Source: Phycisphaerales bacterium (lineage in GTDB: Bacteria > Planctomycetota > Phycisphaerae > UBA1845 > UTPLA1). From it: a stretch of DNA of 64,000 bases. The notes beneath the pieces are model-generated. The model was given only the letters and a program-made list of their open reading frames with translations. It was not told the DNA's origin and searched no databases. The stretch is from positions 2,666,001-2,730,000 of the forward strand of contig JACKHI010000001.1 in the NCBI GenBank assembly GCA_020639075.1, written 5' to 3'. This document shows positions 16,152-25,036 of this stretch, one piece after another; position 1 is the stretch's first letter; every line of letters starts with the position of its first letter. A program made the translations under genes and the position numbers.

Positions 16152-17552
16152 TTACCGCAGCAGCGAGAGAACCTGCGATGTCTGCTGACCCGCGACGCCG
16201 AGCAGCGAGATCGACGACTGGAGCAGCGTGTTCTGACGCGAGAGCTCGGCCGTTTCCACGGCGAAGTCCACATCGTTGATCAGGCTTCGAGCGGACTCGA
16301 GCGAGATCTTGGTTGCGTTGAGTGAGTTGATCGATGTCTCCACCTGGAACTTCTGGAAGCCGCCGATGCGTCCTCGCTGAGTCGCAACCTGGTTGATCGC
16401 GCTCTTGGCGATCAGCACGGCGTTGTTCGCATTGGTGGAAAGATCGTTCGCGCCACCGCTCTTCAGTTCACTGAGGAAGCCGGTGTTCGTGTCGCCGAGT
16501 TCGTGGGCGAAGATGGAGCTGATGCCCACAGTCGCCTGCGTATTGCTGGCCGTTCCAAGCTGGAAGGTCAGACCGCCGCCGGCGATATTCAGCGTACCGA
16601 CGGAACCCGACGTCGTGTTGCCCGTCGCCGTCAGAGAGAATTCGCCGCTGGATCCGTTGGAGTTAAAGCTGACGCGAAGGCCATCGACGAACGCCTGCTG
16701 ACCGTTAACAGTCACAGACGCGTCGGTTCCTGTCGTCTGCTGAACGCCAGCGGCAAAGTCCGTGTCACCGCTGATGAACGTCGAGCCGACAAACGCGTTC
16801 GTGCCGTACTCGCGGCTCTGAATGTGAAGCTCGGTGCCGCTGACGGAAGCCGAGACGCCTGTCTCGCTCGCCGCGGCGATAATTTTGTCGCGAATATCCG
16901 TGATCGCGTCCGATGCGGCGACGGTGATCGTCGCCGTGCCGGCTGTACCCGTCACAGTAAACTCGGCAGCGCTGATCGACACGCCGAGGTCGGCAACCGT
17001 CGCGGACGCGACGGTGCCTGCGGACTCGACGCTGACTGCGAAGCTCTGGCTCGAGTTCGATGTCGGTCGCGAGTAGAGCTTGACGTCGGTCACAAGCGTC
17101 GGTGACGACGCCGTCGCGCGGATGCCCTGCTGTCCGTCGAGCAGTCGTTTGCCGTTAAACGTCGTCGTCTGGACGATCCGGTTAATGGCATCGATCGCGT
17201 TATCAATCTGCGCCTGGTTCGCGGAGATTTCGGCGGCGCTGAGACCGCCGGAGCTGGTGCTCTGAGCGGCGAGGGTCTCGATTTCAGAGAGAAGGCTGCC
17301 GATTTCACCGAGCGATGCGTCGGCAACGTCCAATACGGAGTTGGCGCGTTGGCCGTTGTTGATGGCGGCATCGACCGCGGTGAGTTCAGCGGACAAGCTC
17401 TGAACGGCGATCAAGCCCGCCGGATCATCCGAGCCCTTGTTGATCTTGAAACCGGTCGACAGCTTCGTCAGTGACGCTGACTGCTTTGCGGACGTCTGAT
17501 TCAAGATGTTCAGAAGCGACAGTGTGTTGACATTGTTGACTGTAAGACCCAT
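16152..17552 (-). CDS. fliC: Flagellin
   Basis: A 466-aa filament subunit. The conserved N-terminal D0/D1 region (LTVNNVNTLSLLNILNQTS, LSTGFKINKGSDDPAGL) and C-terminal D1/D0 region (ETSINSLNATKISLESARS, ELSRQNTLLQSSISLLGVA) pair as coiled coils in the filament core. The middle, about residues 150-370, is a Ser/Thr/Gly-rich beta domain exposed on the surface. GAAGGGAAAG precedes ATG 17552. No other flagellar gene is in the window. It shows that the organism has a motile stage. Confidence 0.95.
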   Translation of the reverse strand: MGLTVNNVNTLSLLNILNQTSAKQSASLTKLSTGFKINKGSDDPAGLIAVQSLSAELTAVDAAINNGQRANSVLDVADASLGEIGSLLSEIETLAAQSTSSGGLSAAEISANQAQIDNAIDAINRIVQTTTFNGKRLLDGQQGIRATASSPTLVTDVKLYSRPTSNSSQSFAVSVESAGTVASATVADLGVSISAAEFTVTGTAGTATITVAASDAITDIRDKIIAAASETGVSASVSGTELHIQSREYGTNAFVGSTFISGDTDFAAGVQQTTGTDASVTVNGQQAFVDGLRVSFNSNGSSGEFSLTATGNTTSGSVGTLNIAGGGLTFQLGTASNTQATVGISSIFAHELGDTNTGFLSELKSGGANDLSTNANNAVLIAKSAINQVATQRGRIGGFQKFQVETSINSLNATKISLESARSLINDVDFAVETAELSRQNTLLQSSISLLGVAGQQTSQVLSLLR

Positions 17553-17897
17553 GACTCTTTCCCTTCTTCAGCCGGTGAGGAACTTTTCACACCAGGCCGG
17601 GTAATGCTGCCGGTCGCAGCTGTTGCCCATATCAATGCTGGCAACAGGGATTTCGTGACATCACGGGGTAAAGGTAAGATATAACAAACTTCGAGTGGTT
17701 TTTTTCAGTCGATGCAAATCACTGCCATAAGCTACTAAGAACCATGAGCTTACGACAGCAGTCCGAATAGCTTCGGCGTCCGTTTTTCGACAGTTGTCTG
17801 TATTGGCGGGTCGCGGTCCGCAATTTGCCAAAACCGCTCGGGAATCGGATGTGCTCGAACGTCCGATCAAGTGATCGACATGCCGTTGCGGGTTTGA
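17553..17897. other. Flagellin upstream region
   Basis: About 345 bases upstream of flagellin on the minus strand. No canonical sigma28 or sigma54 promoter could be assigned; one near-match to sigma54 has the wrong GG-GC spacing. A promoter must lie here but I cannot place it. Confidence 0.4.
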
Positions 17898-18506
17898 TTA
17901 GGGTGTCGGCGTGTCAGAGGTGTTTGCGGCTGCCGAGGCCGCGGCACGCATCCTGGCTTCATGTGCTTCGATTTGTTCGACGGCGTCACGTGTAATCGGG
18001 CGGATCTTGAGGCGTCCCCCCTCCTTGCCGACGACGAGGCGGATGACGTTCCCCGCGTACTCGTTCACGGCGGCAATCTTCTTTTCGAGGTCGAACTCGG
18101 CGACGATCAGCCATGTCGGCCCCTCGAACTGCTTGAGATCCGGTAATCGCCGGAGTTGGGTAATCCGAGCTTCCTTGAGGACGTTAAAGGTAGACTCAAA
18201 CCTGGCGGGCGGGATTTCCTGGCCAGGCTGGCTTGTATACATCAGCTTGAACTCGCTGTACTTGCCTTCCCCACAGATGCGGAAGAACCGATCAATGAAT
18301 CGATTGACTTCGAGGTCCGTCGTGCGGAGTTCGTCCGGGAACTTGAACTTGGGAATGAGCTCCGGATCCGGATGCACGACTTCGGGGAATATGTCCTCGG
18401 TTGAATAGTCCGGATCCTCATCGCGCATGACGACGACGACCACGGTCGTACCGAGTACGACGGCAGCAACCGCAAGGAGGAACAACGGGTTCTTGATGCC
18501 ACGCAA
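17898..18506 (-). CDS. Membrane-anchored hypothetical protein
   Basis: A 202-aa protein with one N-terminal transmembrane helix (residues 7-27, FLLAVAAVVLGTTVVVVVM) and a soluble domain outside the cytoplasm. The domain contains FIDRFFRICGEGKYSEFKLMY, similar in layout to NTF2-like/DUF4878-type folds (inferred). The start is TTG at 18506 with GGAG 8 nt upstream. It lies downstream of smpB on the same strand with a 115-bp gap. Confidence 0.65.
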   Translation of the reverse strand: MRGIKNPLFLLAVAAVVLGTTVVVVVMRDEDPDYSTEDIFPEVVHPDPELIPKFKFPDELRTTDLEVNRFIDRFFRICGEGKYSEFKLMYTSQPGQEIPPARFESTFNVLKEARITQLRRLPDLKQFEGPTWLIVAEFDLEKKIAAVNEYAGNVIRLVVGKEGGRLKIRPITRDAVEQIEAHEARMRAAASAAANTSDTPTP

Positions 18507-18621
18507 GAGTCGGTCTCCAGATCCCAGAATGCCGTATCACGTTACCGGATCAGCGTAAAAGCCACCAGTCGCGACGATACTCCAGTTGATGGGGGTAACG
18601 GGAATCGATCACGCATCGGGC

Positions 18622-19107
18622 CTAGAGACCACCACGACGGACGGCGCGCTGCATGTCACGTGTGTCCTGCTTCTTCCGGGCATCCTGACGTTTGTCGTGA
18701 AGCTTCTTGCCGATGGCGAGCGCGAGCTCAATCTTGGCGCGTCCGGATTCATTGAAGTAAACCCGAAGCGGAATAAGTGTCTGCCCCTTGATTTTGACTT
18801 TCTTTTCGAACTTGCCAATTTCTCGCTTGTGGAGCAAGAGGGTCTTAATGCGCTTGGAATCGTGGTTGAAATGGGTGGCCTGCTCGTACGGCTGTATTTG
18901 GAAGTTATGGAGCGTGGCCTTGCCGCCATCGATTCGGGCGTAGGCCTCCCCGAGACTTGCCTGGCCGAGCCGTAAACTCTTTACCTCACTGCCTTTAAGC
19001 TCCATTCCAGCCTCGATTGTCTCGAGGATCTGATATTCGAAGCGGGCCTTGCGATTTAATATTTCCGCCGCGTGGCCGCCTCGCGAGTTTTTCTTAATAT
19101 TCGACAT
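18622..19107 (-). CDS. smpB: SsrA-binding protein SmpB
   Basis: A 161-aa protein that binds tmRNA and brings it to stalled ribosomes for trans-translation. The OB-fold core is clear: NRKARFEYQILETIEAGMEL, GSEVKSLRLGQASLGEAYAR, RKLLLHKREI-like TLLLHKREIGKF, and the basic tail KKLHDKRQDARKKQDTRDM that folds in the mRNA channel. No ssrA gene was recognised in the window. It is divergent from the ECF sigma gene. Confidence 0.95.
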   Translation of the reverse strand: MSNIKKNSRGGHAAEILNRKARFEYQILETIEAGMELKGSEVKSLRLGQASLGEAYARIDGGKATLHNFQIQPYEQATHFNHDSKRIKTLLLHKREIGKFEKKVKIKGQTLIPLRVYFNESGRAKIELALAIGKKLHDKRQDARKKQDTRDMQRAVRRGGL

Positions 19108-19155
19108 TACAATACTTTACGTCACAGTCCTTACGTCGGCAATGGATTTACTGGG

Positions 19156-19186
19156 TTGCAGCCTTGGGGAAGCCGTAAAGTATAAT
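19156..19186 (+). promoter_or_regulatory. Possible promoter of the ECF sigma operon
   Basis: A perfect -10 hexamer TATAAT at 19181-19186 lies 13 bp before ATG 19199, with a weak -35 match TTGCAG at 19156-19161 (19-bp spacer). If used, the transcript would be nearly leaderless. Confidence 0.35.
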
Positions 19187-19198
19187 AGGATGTCGACA

Positions 19199-19834
19199 AT
19201 GAACGGGGAAGCAGACTCAAGCCGGCTGACGCAGCTCGAAGAGCGGCGTCTCATCGAACGCGCGCAACGCGGTTGCGAAACGAGCGCGCATCGGTTGATC
19301 GCTGCGCACCAGGATCGGCTTCACGCATTCGTCTGGCGAATGGTCCGCCGCGATCCCGACGCGGAGGAGATCTGCCAGGACGCATTTCTTCGCGCGTTCC
19401 AGGCGTTGGACAAGTTCGACTTCGCGTATCGGTTCAGCACGTGGCTGTTCACGATCGGTTATCGGCTTTGCCTGAACACGATGCGTCGCCGGAAGGACTA
19501 TTCGGGCGAGACGGATTTCTCGGCCCTGCCGGGGGATGGCCGTGGCGAGCCTGAGCCGGATATCTCCGAGCAGTTCGCGAACAGCGACGAAGCAATCCGG
19601 CTGAAAAAAGTTATCTGGGATTCAGTGGAAAATCTGACACCACCGCAGCGCGCGGCGGTATTACTGTTCTATAGAGAGTCCCTGAGTTGTCATGAGATCG
19701 GGGACATCCTCGAGATGCCCGCCGCGACGGTGAAGAGCCATCTCCATCGAGCGCGAACGCGATTAAAGGGCATGCTCGAGAAACAACTGGTGGAGGACTG
19801 GTCGGCGGTCAGGTTCGGCGAGGCGTCGGCATGA
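19199..19834 (+). CDS. ECF-type RNA polymerase sigma factor
   Basis: A 211-aa alternative sigma factor. Region 2 is visible at residues about 28-98 (DAEEICQDAFLRAFQALDKF, then FSTWLFTIGYRLCLN). Region 4 is near the C-terminus (LTPPQRAAVLLFYRESLSCH, EIGDILEMPAATVKSHLHRA). The start 19199 has AGGA 8 nt upstream; ATG 19190 overlaps that site. The anti-sigma gene follows 39 bp downstream, the usual arrangement for a sigma factor released by an envelope signal. Confidence 0.92.
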   Translation: MNGEADSSRLTQLEERRLIERAQRGCETSAHRLIAAHQDRLHAFVWRMVRRDPDAEEICQDAFLRAFQALDKFDFAYRFSTWLFTIGYRLCLNTMRRRKDYSGETDFSALPGDGRGEPEPDISEQFANSDEAIRLKKVIWDSVENLTPPQRAAVLLFYRESLSCHEIGDILEMPAATVKSHLHRARTRLKGMLEKQLVEDWSAVRFGEASA

Positions 19835-19873
19835 TCGAAGGATTCGAGCAGTCAAACGTAAAGGGGTGATCGC

Positions 19874-20515
19874 GTGTTATTGACGTGTCGCCATGTGAAT
19901 GAACAGCGGGACTTGTACCTGGACGGCGAGTTGTCGCCGAGCCTGACGGCTGAGGTGCATGCACATCTGCTTCAATGTCCGGCCTGTCAGCAGCAGTTCG
20001 AGATGATGCGCGCCTGCGGCGATCTGATCGCAAAGGACGCCGCCGAACCGGTGCTGGACGCCGGCTTCGCCAGCCGCGTCGTCGCGTCGTTGCCGAAGCG
20101 ATCGGCCACATCCGTACTCGTGACGCGCCGCGACAATCGGCAACGGTTCATGAAGATCTTCGCCGGGGCCGGCTTGCCTGCGGCGGCCGCGTTGTTGTTC
20201 CTGTCCGTGCTGATCTGGCCGACGCCGGAAAAACCGAGCGGCATCGTTCTGGATAAGACCGCGACGAATCTCACTCCGGTCGATGAGCTTGTCAGTCCGG
20301 CGATAAACGTATTGGGCGAGACACGCGACACGATTCGTGACGTCACGAAGGCCGTTCAGAAATCGGTGGACAACGCCGAGTTGGCGTCCGTGCCGTCCAA
20401 CGATGGAACGACGACCCAGCCGTCGCTATTGGATGCATTTCTGTCGCCGTTCAAGAACGCCCTGACACCGCCCGCCGACGACACGGAATCCGACAAGGAG
20501 GTCGTGCGATTCTGA
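19874..20515 (+). CDS. Zinc-finger anti-sigma factor, single-pass membrane protein
   Basis: A 213-aa protein starting at GTG 19874 (AAGGGGTG upstream). The N-terminal ZAS-type domain shows H31-x3-C35-x2-C38 in HLLQCPAC. One transmembrane helix lies at about residues 96-118 and an extracytoplasmic tail follows. By family and position it should hold the upstream ECF sigma factor at the membrane until a signal arrives. Confidence 0.85.
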   Translation: MLLTCRHVNEQRDLYLDGELSPSLTAEVHAHLLQCPACQQQFEMMRACGDLIAKDAAEPVLDAGFASRVVASLPKRSATSVLVTRRDNRQRFMKIFAGAGLPAAAALLFLSVLIWPTPEKPSGIVLDKTATNLTPVDELVSPAINVLGETRDTIRDVTKAVQKSVDNAELASVPSNDGTTTQPSLLDAFLSPFKNALTPPADDTESDKEVVRF

Positions 20516-20520
20516 TTGCC

Positions 20521-22554
20521 ATGCAGAACGGCCAGTCAAGATCAATTTCCAGCCGTCGCACTCTCGCGGCGGCTTTTTTTGTCGCTGCGCACTTCATCGC
20601 AGGCGCACATAACGGCAGCGGTGTCGCACGCGCGGAGCAGTCGGCCAACGCGCCGACGATCGACTTCGCACGGATCGTCCCGGGCGACGCGGATTTCTAC
20701 GTCGAAGTCTCGAACCTGTCGGAATTGCGCGCCTCGTTTCAATCGCTGGGCATCTGGCAGGCGTTGCGTGAGACGCTCGAGGGCGATGTTCCATCGACGC
20801 AGCCCTGGCAGAATCGATCAGAGCAACTGCTCGGCATGTCGTCGGAGGAACTGATCGTCCGTGTCCTCGGCAAGCGGGCCGCCCTGTTTGCGAAACGATC
20901 GGACGACTGGCAAAACGGCGTCCTCATCGCGGAGATCGAATCCCAACTATCGCTACGAGTGCTCCTTCAGGATTGGCGAGCTCGCCCACTGGCCGACGAA
21001 GGCGCCGTGCGACGCTACCTGTTGCGCGGAAACCTCCTGTGCGCGGTACTTGACCGAACGATCCTGCTCGGACCGCCGGACGATCCCGATGGCCTGTGGG
21101 GTCGATCGGTCCTGCTGATGACGGGGCGCGGACCGCATCTCGCCGGGCAGTCGGCATTCGCTTCACTTCGATCGAGATTGACGAGCGAGCCCGACGCCAT
21201 GGTCTTTGCACGATGGCCGGATGATTACCCATACGCGTTTGCGAATTGCGAGCGCCTGATGCTCTCGATGCAGTTCGACGGCGCGAAAACGTCTTGCTCG
21301 CTCTATGGCAGACGACGAACGCCGAAGCACGATGAGCCCAGGATCAACTCGGATATCCTGCGCCGTGCGTCGGGCTCCGCGATCGCGCTTTGGGCGGGTG
21401 CGCTCAATGAAGCCAGCACTTCGCCTTCGGACGATACACTCGCACCGACAGGCCCCGGCGAATTCCTTCATCAGATCATCGCCAAGCTCCCCGCCTGGCG
21501 ATCAACGGGACCGTCGTTACTCGCTTCGATTGATCCATGCGTACTGCTGCAACTGGGATCGTTGAAGACAGATGACTTCCACTTCCCCACACTCACGCTG
21601 ACGATGCGATCGGAGGAAGCCGCGAGCATCGTTCGTCAATTGGATCCAGTCCTGGTTCTGTTCACGCAGATGATCGCCATTTTCGCCACGTCAACGGGGG
21701 GGACGACTGACATGCCAGATGTGGAACACATCGAGGCGGCCGGCGCTGATCTGCGTCGGATCGATCTCGGTCGCGTCCTTGCGCGGCGGAGCGGATTGGC
21801 GTTTCTGCGTCCCATGAAGCTGGCGTGGACGGCGGACGGCAAGGACGTCATCATCGGCACCTCCGCGGAATCGGTTACGGAGTCGATCCAGGCGAGGCAC
21901 AACCCCGGCAACTCGACATCGCCCATCCAAGCGGCCCTTCGGGAACTCCATAACGACAACGAAGAGTCCATGGCGGAATTCGGGTACATCCGCGGCGAAT
22001 CAGTCTCGGAGATGTTGAATTCGTGGATCACGTTCGCCGAGCAGCGGCATCCGGAAGTCGTCGACAACGGCTGGTGGCAGGTTTGGATCGCCAGCAAGCT
22101 GGCCGAGGAATCGAGACTCGGCGTGGGCATGGTTGATGACGAAACCGCACCGGGACGAGCGATTGTCAAGGAAATCTCACCGACGTCGCCGGCGGCACTT
22201 TTTCTGCGCGAAAATGACGTTGTCGTCGGTATTTTCGGCAAGCCGCTGGACGCAAAGCACGCCGCCCGATCCGTCGCGGATCGATACGAACGGCGCGGTG
22301 ACGCCGACGTCCTTTCGCTCGATGTCATTCGAGACGGGAACAGAATTCAGCTCGACATTCCGGTTCCCAAGCCGCCGAAACTGACGTCGCTCAACATACG
22401 GCCAGTGACGGCGTTGCGTCGTTTGGCGGGACTTTTGAGCGGCATCGAAAGCGCTTCGTACGTTCGGGTTTCGAATGATCCGTCGAATCTCGACGTGCGC
22501 GTGGTCGTTCGCTGGTCGGCCAGGGGCGCCGAACAATCAACCACATCCCGATAA
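20521..22554 (+). CDS. Exported PDZ-domain protein, third gene of the sigma operon
   Basis: A 677-aa protein with a signal peptide (cleavage near GVARAEQ, residues 36-40). Residues 50-500 form a domain of no recognised family (DFARIVPGDADFYVEVSNLS near its start; similar layouts occur in planctomycete DUF3352-like proteins). Residues about 535-625 are a PDZ domain (IVKEISPTSPAALFLRENDV, then DVIRDGNRIQLDI). It starts 5 bp after the anti-sigma stop, so it is cotranscribed and probably part of, or the reason for, the envelope response. No protease active site is visible. Confidence 0.75.
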   Translation: MQNGQSRSISSRRTLAAAFFVAAHFIAGAHNGSGVARAEQSANAPTIDFARIVPGDADFYVEVSNLSELRASFQSLGIWQALRETLEGDVPSTQPWQNRSEQLLGMSSEELIVRVLGKRAALFAKRSDDWQNGVLIAEIESQLSLRVLLQDWRARPLADEGAVRRYLLRGNLLCAVLDRTILLGPPDDPDGLWGRSVLLMTGRGPHLAGQSAFASLRSRLTSEPDAMVFARWPDDYPYAFANCERLMLSMQFDGAKTSCSLYGRRRTPKHDEPRINSDILRRASGSAIALWAGALNEASTSPSDDTLAPTGPGEFLHQIIAKLPAWRSTGPSLLASIDPCVLLQLGSLKTDDFHFPTLTLTMRSEEAASIVRQLDPVLVLFTQMIAIFATSTGGTTDMPDVEHIEAAGADLRRIDLGRVLARRSGLAFLRPMKLAWTADGKDVIIGTSAESVTESIQARHNPGNSTSPIQAALRELHNDNEESMAEFGYIRGESVSEMLNSWITFAEQRHPEVVDNGWWQVWIASKLAEESRLGVGMVDDETAPGRAIVKEISPTSPAALFLRENDVVVGIFGKPLDAKHAARSVADRYERRGDADVLSLDVIRDGNRIQLDIPVPKPPKLTSLNIRPVTALRRLAGLLSGIESASYVRVSNDPSNLDVRVVVRWSARGAEQSTTSR

Positions 22555-22569
22555 GTCGCCGACAATACG

Positions 22570-23595
22570 TCAGCCTTTGAGTGCCGCGATCTGGGCGTCG
22601 AGGCTTTCGTGGGCAGCGGCGACGACTTCCTTCATAACTTCCTGCAGGGGCTTGTTTCGAATTCGCACACCGGCCGCGTGCGCGTGGCCGCCGCCGTGAA
22701 ACTTCTGCGCCAATTCGACGACGCGTACGCCGCCTTCGCCGCGCAGGTTGATACGAACGACGCCGGGCTCACCTTCGGTGAACAGCATTGCCATATGGAC
22801 GCCCTTGAGGGCAAGCGGAATCGCGACTTGATCGTCGATATCCTCGGGTCTCGCGCCGGCGGCCAGAAAGTCCTGGTGCGTCAGGTGGCTATAGGCAATC
22901 CGCTGGTCGTCCGTCACAACTGTGTTGTCGTAAACGCGTCGAAGCAATTCGAAATCGGAGCGAACCTGGGATCGGCAGAGCTGCTCGCCGACGAACGCCA
23001 CATCCGCACCGCATCGGAGCAGCGTAGCGGCCGTCTCCATCGTGTCCGGCGACGTGCTCGGCAGACTGAAACCGGCCGTATCGCCGTAGATGCCGGCGTA
23101 AAGCAATGAGGCAACGCTGGGCGAGACTTTCCAACCCAGCTTCTCGATCAACCTGGCGACGAGTTCGCAGGTGCTGGAGGCCTTCGCATCGATCCAGTTG
23201 TACCGGCCGAATGCCGTATTGGACACATGATGGTCGATGTTGAAGACGTCGATATGTCCATCCAACGGCAGCCCGGGCTCCATGTTGATTCGGTTGGCCC
23301 CGGCCGTATCGAGCACAATAAACCCATCGTAGCCGTCGTCGGCGGACCAGGAGTCTGCACAAGGCGTATCGGAGACGAGACGCAGCAGGAAATCGAGCTT
23401 CTTGGCAACCGTCGAAGCCGGCAGCCCGCAGACGGCGTGGATACCCTGGGCGCGCATGGCAGTCGCCAGGCCGAGGGACGAACCTATGGCGTCGGCATCC
23501 GGCGTCACGTGGCCCACGACGAACACTCGGCGGCGACTTCGAAGCGCCGCCAGGAGTTCATCACTTGGTAAGAAGTTACTTGCATTCAAAGTCAT
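22570..23595 (-). CDS. nrnA: DHH/DHHA1-family phosphoesterase, NrnA-like
   Basis: A 341-aa enzyme of the bifunctional oligoribonuclease/pAp phosphatase group, which removes nucleotides from very short RNAs and dephosphorylates 3'-phosphoadenosine 5'-phosphate. Metal ligands are visible: VGHVTPDADAIGSS (H29, D33, D35), IVLDTAG, NIDHHVSN and GIYGDTAGF. The DHHA1 domain has FHGGGHAHAAG. The start 23595 puts the DHH motif at the normal distance; ATG 23640 lacks a ribosome-binding site. It converges on the PDZ gene. Confidence 0.9.
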   Translation of the reverse strand: MTLNASNFLPSDELLAALRSRRRVFVVGHVTPDADAIGSSLGLATAMRAQGIHAVCGLPASTVAKKLDFLLRLVSDTPCADSWSADDGYDGFIVLDTAGANRINMEPGLPLDGHIDVFNIDHHVSNTAFGRYNWIDAKASSTCELVARLIEKLGWKVSPSVASLLYAGIYGDTAGFSLPSTSPDTMETAATLLRCGADVAFVGEQLCRSQVRSDFELLRRVYDNTVVTDDQRIAYSHLTHQDFLAAGARPEDIDDQVAIPLALKGVHMAMLFTEGEPGVVRINLRGEGGVRVVELAQKFHGGGHAHAAGVRIRNKPLQEVMKEVVAAAHESLDAQIAALKG

Positions 23596-23970
23596 GAAAC
23601 CTGTGCCCCCCAGAAAACAAGAGAGTCGCTGAATCGCCATGCGTACCGGCTAAGCGACTCCGGCACGAACTTCGCATGTCGACGCCGATGTCCAAACCCG
23701 ACATGCCGAATGACGAGGCAGACAGAATACGCGACGACGTTCGTCCGGGCCAGTACAGGTGTGGATTCACTGGATTGCGACGTAAGAAGGCGGCCAGGGT
23801 TCGGGTGCGTGCTGGGGGGAAACACGCGGGGCGCCGAAGCCCTGACCGCGGCGGACATCGTATTCACGGGCCCATATGTTTCAAGCGAAAAGCGAGCGAA
23901 GGTGCACGCAATTGTGGCGCGTACAAACATATTCGGTCGCGCAGTTTTTGCGTGTACAGGATTGGATGTG
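23596..23970. other. Intergenic, no gene seen
   Basis: About 375 bases between two leftward genes. Rightward open frames here are antisense extensions without start signals or family similarity. No RNA gene or terminator recognised. Confidence 0.45.
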
Positions 23971-24849
23971 TCAGGACGCCAGCAGGAACGCCAGCAATCG
24001 CGACGCCGCGCCGGCGAGCAACGCAGTGATCGCGATCACGAACAGGAAGAAAAACGGTCGTCTCGCAAGAAAGAGGATCACGAGCTGCTTGAGGTAGAGC
24101 ATTTGCTGACGCGCCGTGAGTTTGCTCTCCCCTGCGTGTCGATCGACGAAGTGAATCGGAATCTCGCGTACGCGTCGGCATCCGGATCGAACGAAGACCT
24201 CGAGACCGATCTTGTAACCGATGGCCAGCATGCCGTTGCGTCGGGCATTGTCGAAGGTCTCTCGTCGAATGCAGAAGTAGCCGGCCATCGGATCGCATGC
24301 ATTCATCAGAGGCCTCGCGAGCCACGTCGCGACTTTCGAATTCAGCCGTCGAAGGAAGCCCCAATCCTCACTCGTTCGGCCTCCGCTGACATAGCGGGAA
24401 CCGATGCAGAAGTCGGTTTCGTTGCGGGCGACGGGGTTGATGATGTCCACGAGTTTCTCGGGCGGATGCGACAAATCGGCGTCCATGCAGACCAGCAGGT
24501 CGCGATCGGATTCGTCAAAGCCGCGAATGACGGCGGACGACAGGCCGCGTTCTCCCCGCCTCGTGATCAATCGAACGGCGTACTTCTTCGACAATTCCGC
24601 AACGACGTCGACCGTGGCGTCCGGGCTGTCATCATCCACGATGATGAGTTCGGCATCGAATCCCGCGCTTCGCGTCGCCGCAAACACGCGCTCGCACATC
24701 GGCCGGAGGTTCTCCGCTTCGCAATACGTCGGGACCACGATGGATACGCGAACAACCTGCATCGGATTCGATTCTATCGCCTGGGGCGAGAGACCGGCAC
24801 GAGCCTTCTGCGGTCTCGTCGTCACATAGGTCGTGGTCGTCGTTCCCAT
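23971..24849 (-). CDS. Polyprenol-phosphate mannosyltransferase-like glycosyltransferase 2
   Basis: Up to 292 aa (263 if it starts at ATG 24762). GT2 catalytic motifs are VSIVVPTYCEAENL, IIVDDDSPDATVDV and the DXD site MDADLSHPPE. The acceptor region PLMNACDPMAGYFCIRRETF is typical of dolichyl/polyprenyl-phosphate mannose synthases. Two C-terminal hydrophobic segments (LVILFLARRPFFFLFVIAIT, then ALLAGAASRLLAFLL) anchor it in the membrane. It probably makes a lipid-linked sugar donor for glycosylation or cell-wall polymers. Confidence 0.85.
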   Translation of the reverse strand: MGTTTTTYVTTRPQKARAGLSPQAIESNPMQVVRVSIVVPTYCEAENLRPMCERVFAATRSAGFDAELIIVDDDSPDATVDVVAELSKKYAVRLITRRGERGLSSAVIRGFDESDRDLLVCMDADLSHPPEKLVDIINPVARNETDFCIGSRYVSGGRTSEDWGFLRRLNSKVATWLARPLMNACDPMAGYFCIRRETFDNARRNGMLAIGYKIGLEVFVRSGCRRVREIPIHFVDRHAGESKLTARQQMLYLKQLVILFLARRPFFFLFVIAITALLAGAASRLLAFLLAS

Positions 24850-25036
24850 AACACTGCCCCATACCGCGTCGGCGCAGCGAATCGCAAACGCCTCGCCGGT
24901 TCACCATCTATTGAGTCGGGTTCCGCCGGTTCGGCGGTAAGGATGAGTCGACGGAAAGATCGAAGCTCGGAACAGCGGCCGGTAATGATCGGCTGCGGGA
25001 CGCTGCTGTCGCCAGCGGGTACACTCCGCGGCCTAT

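Noticed and set aside
17718..17732. Possible sigma54 promoter upstream of flagellin (TGGCAGTGATTTGCA on the minus strand).
   Set aside because: GG and GC are 9 nt apart instead of the required 10, and no enhancer-binding protein is nearby.
23641..23970. Possible gene between the phosphoesterase and the glycosyltransferase.
   Set aside because: Open frames there lack start signals, family similarity and codon bias.
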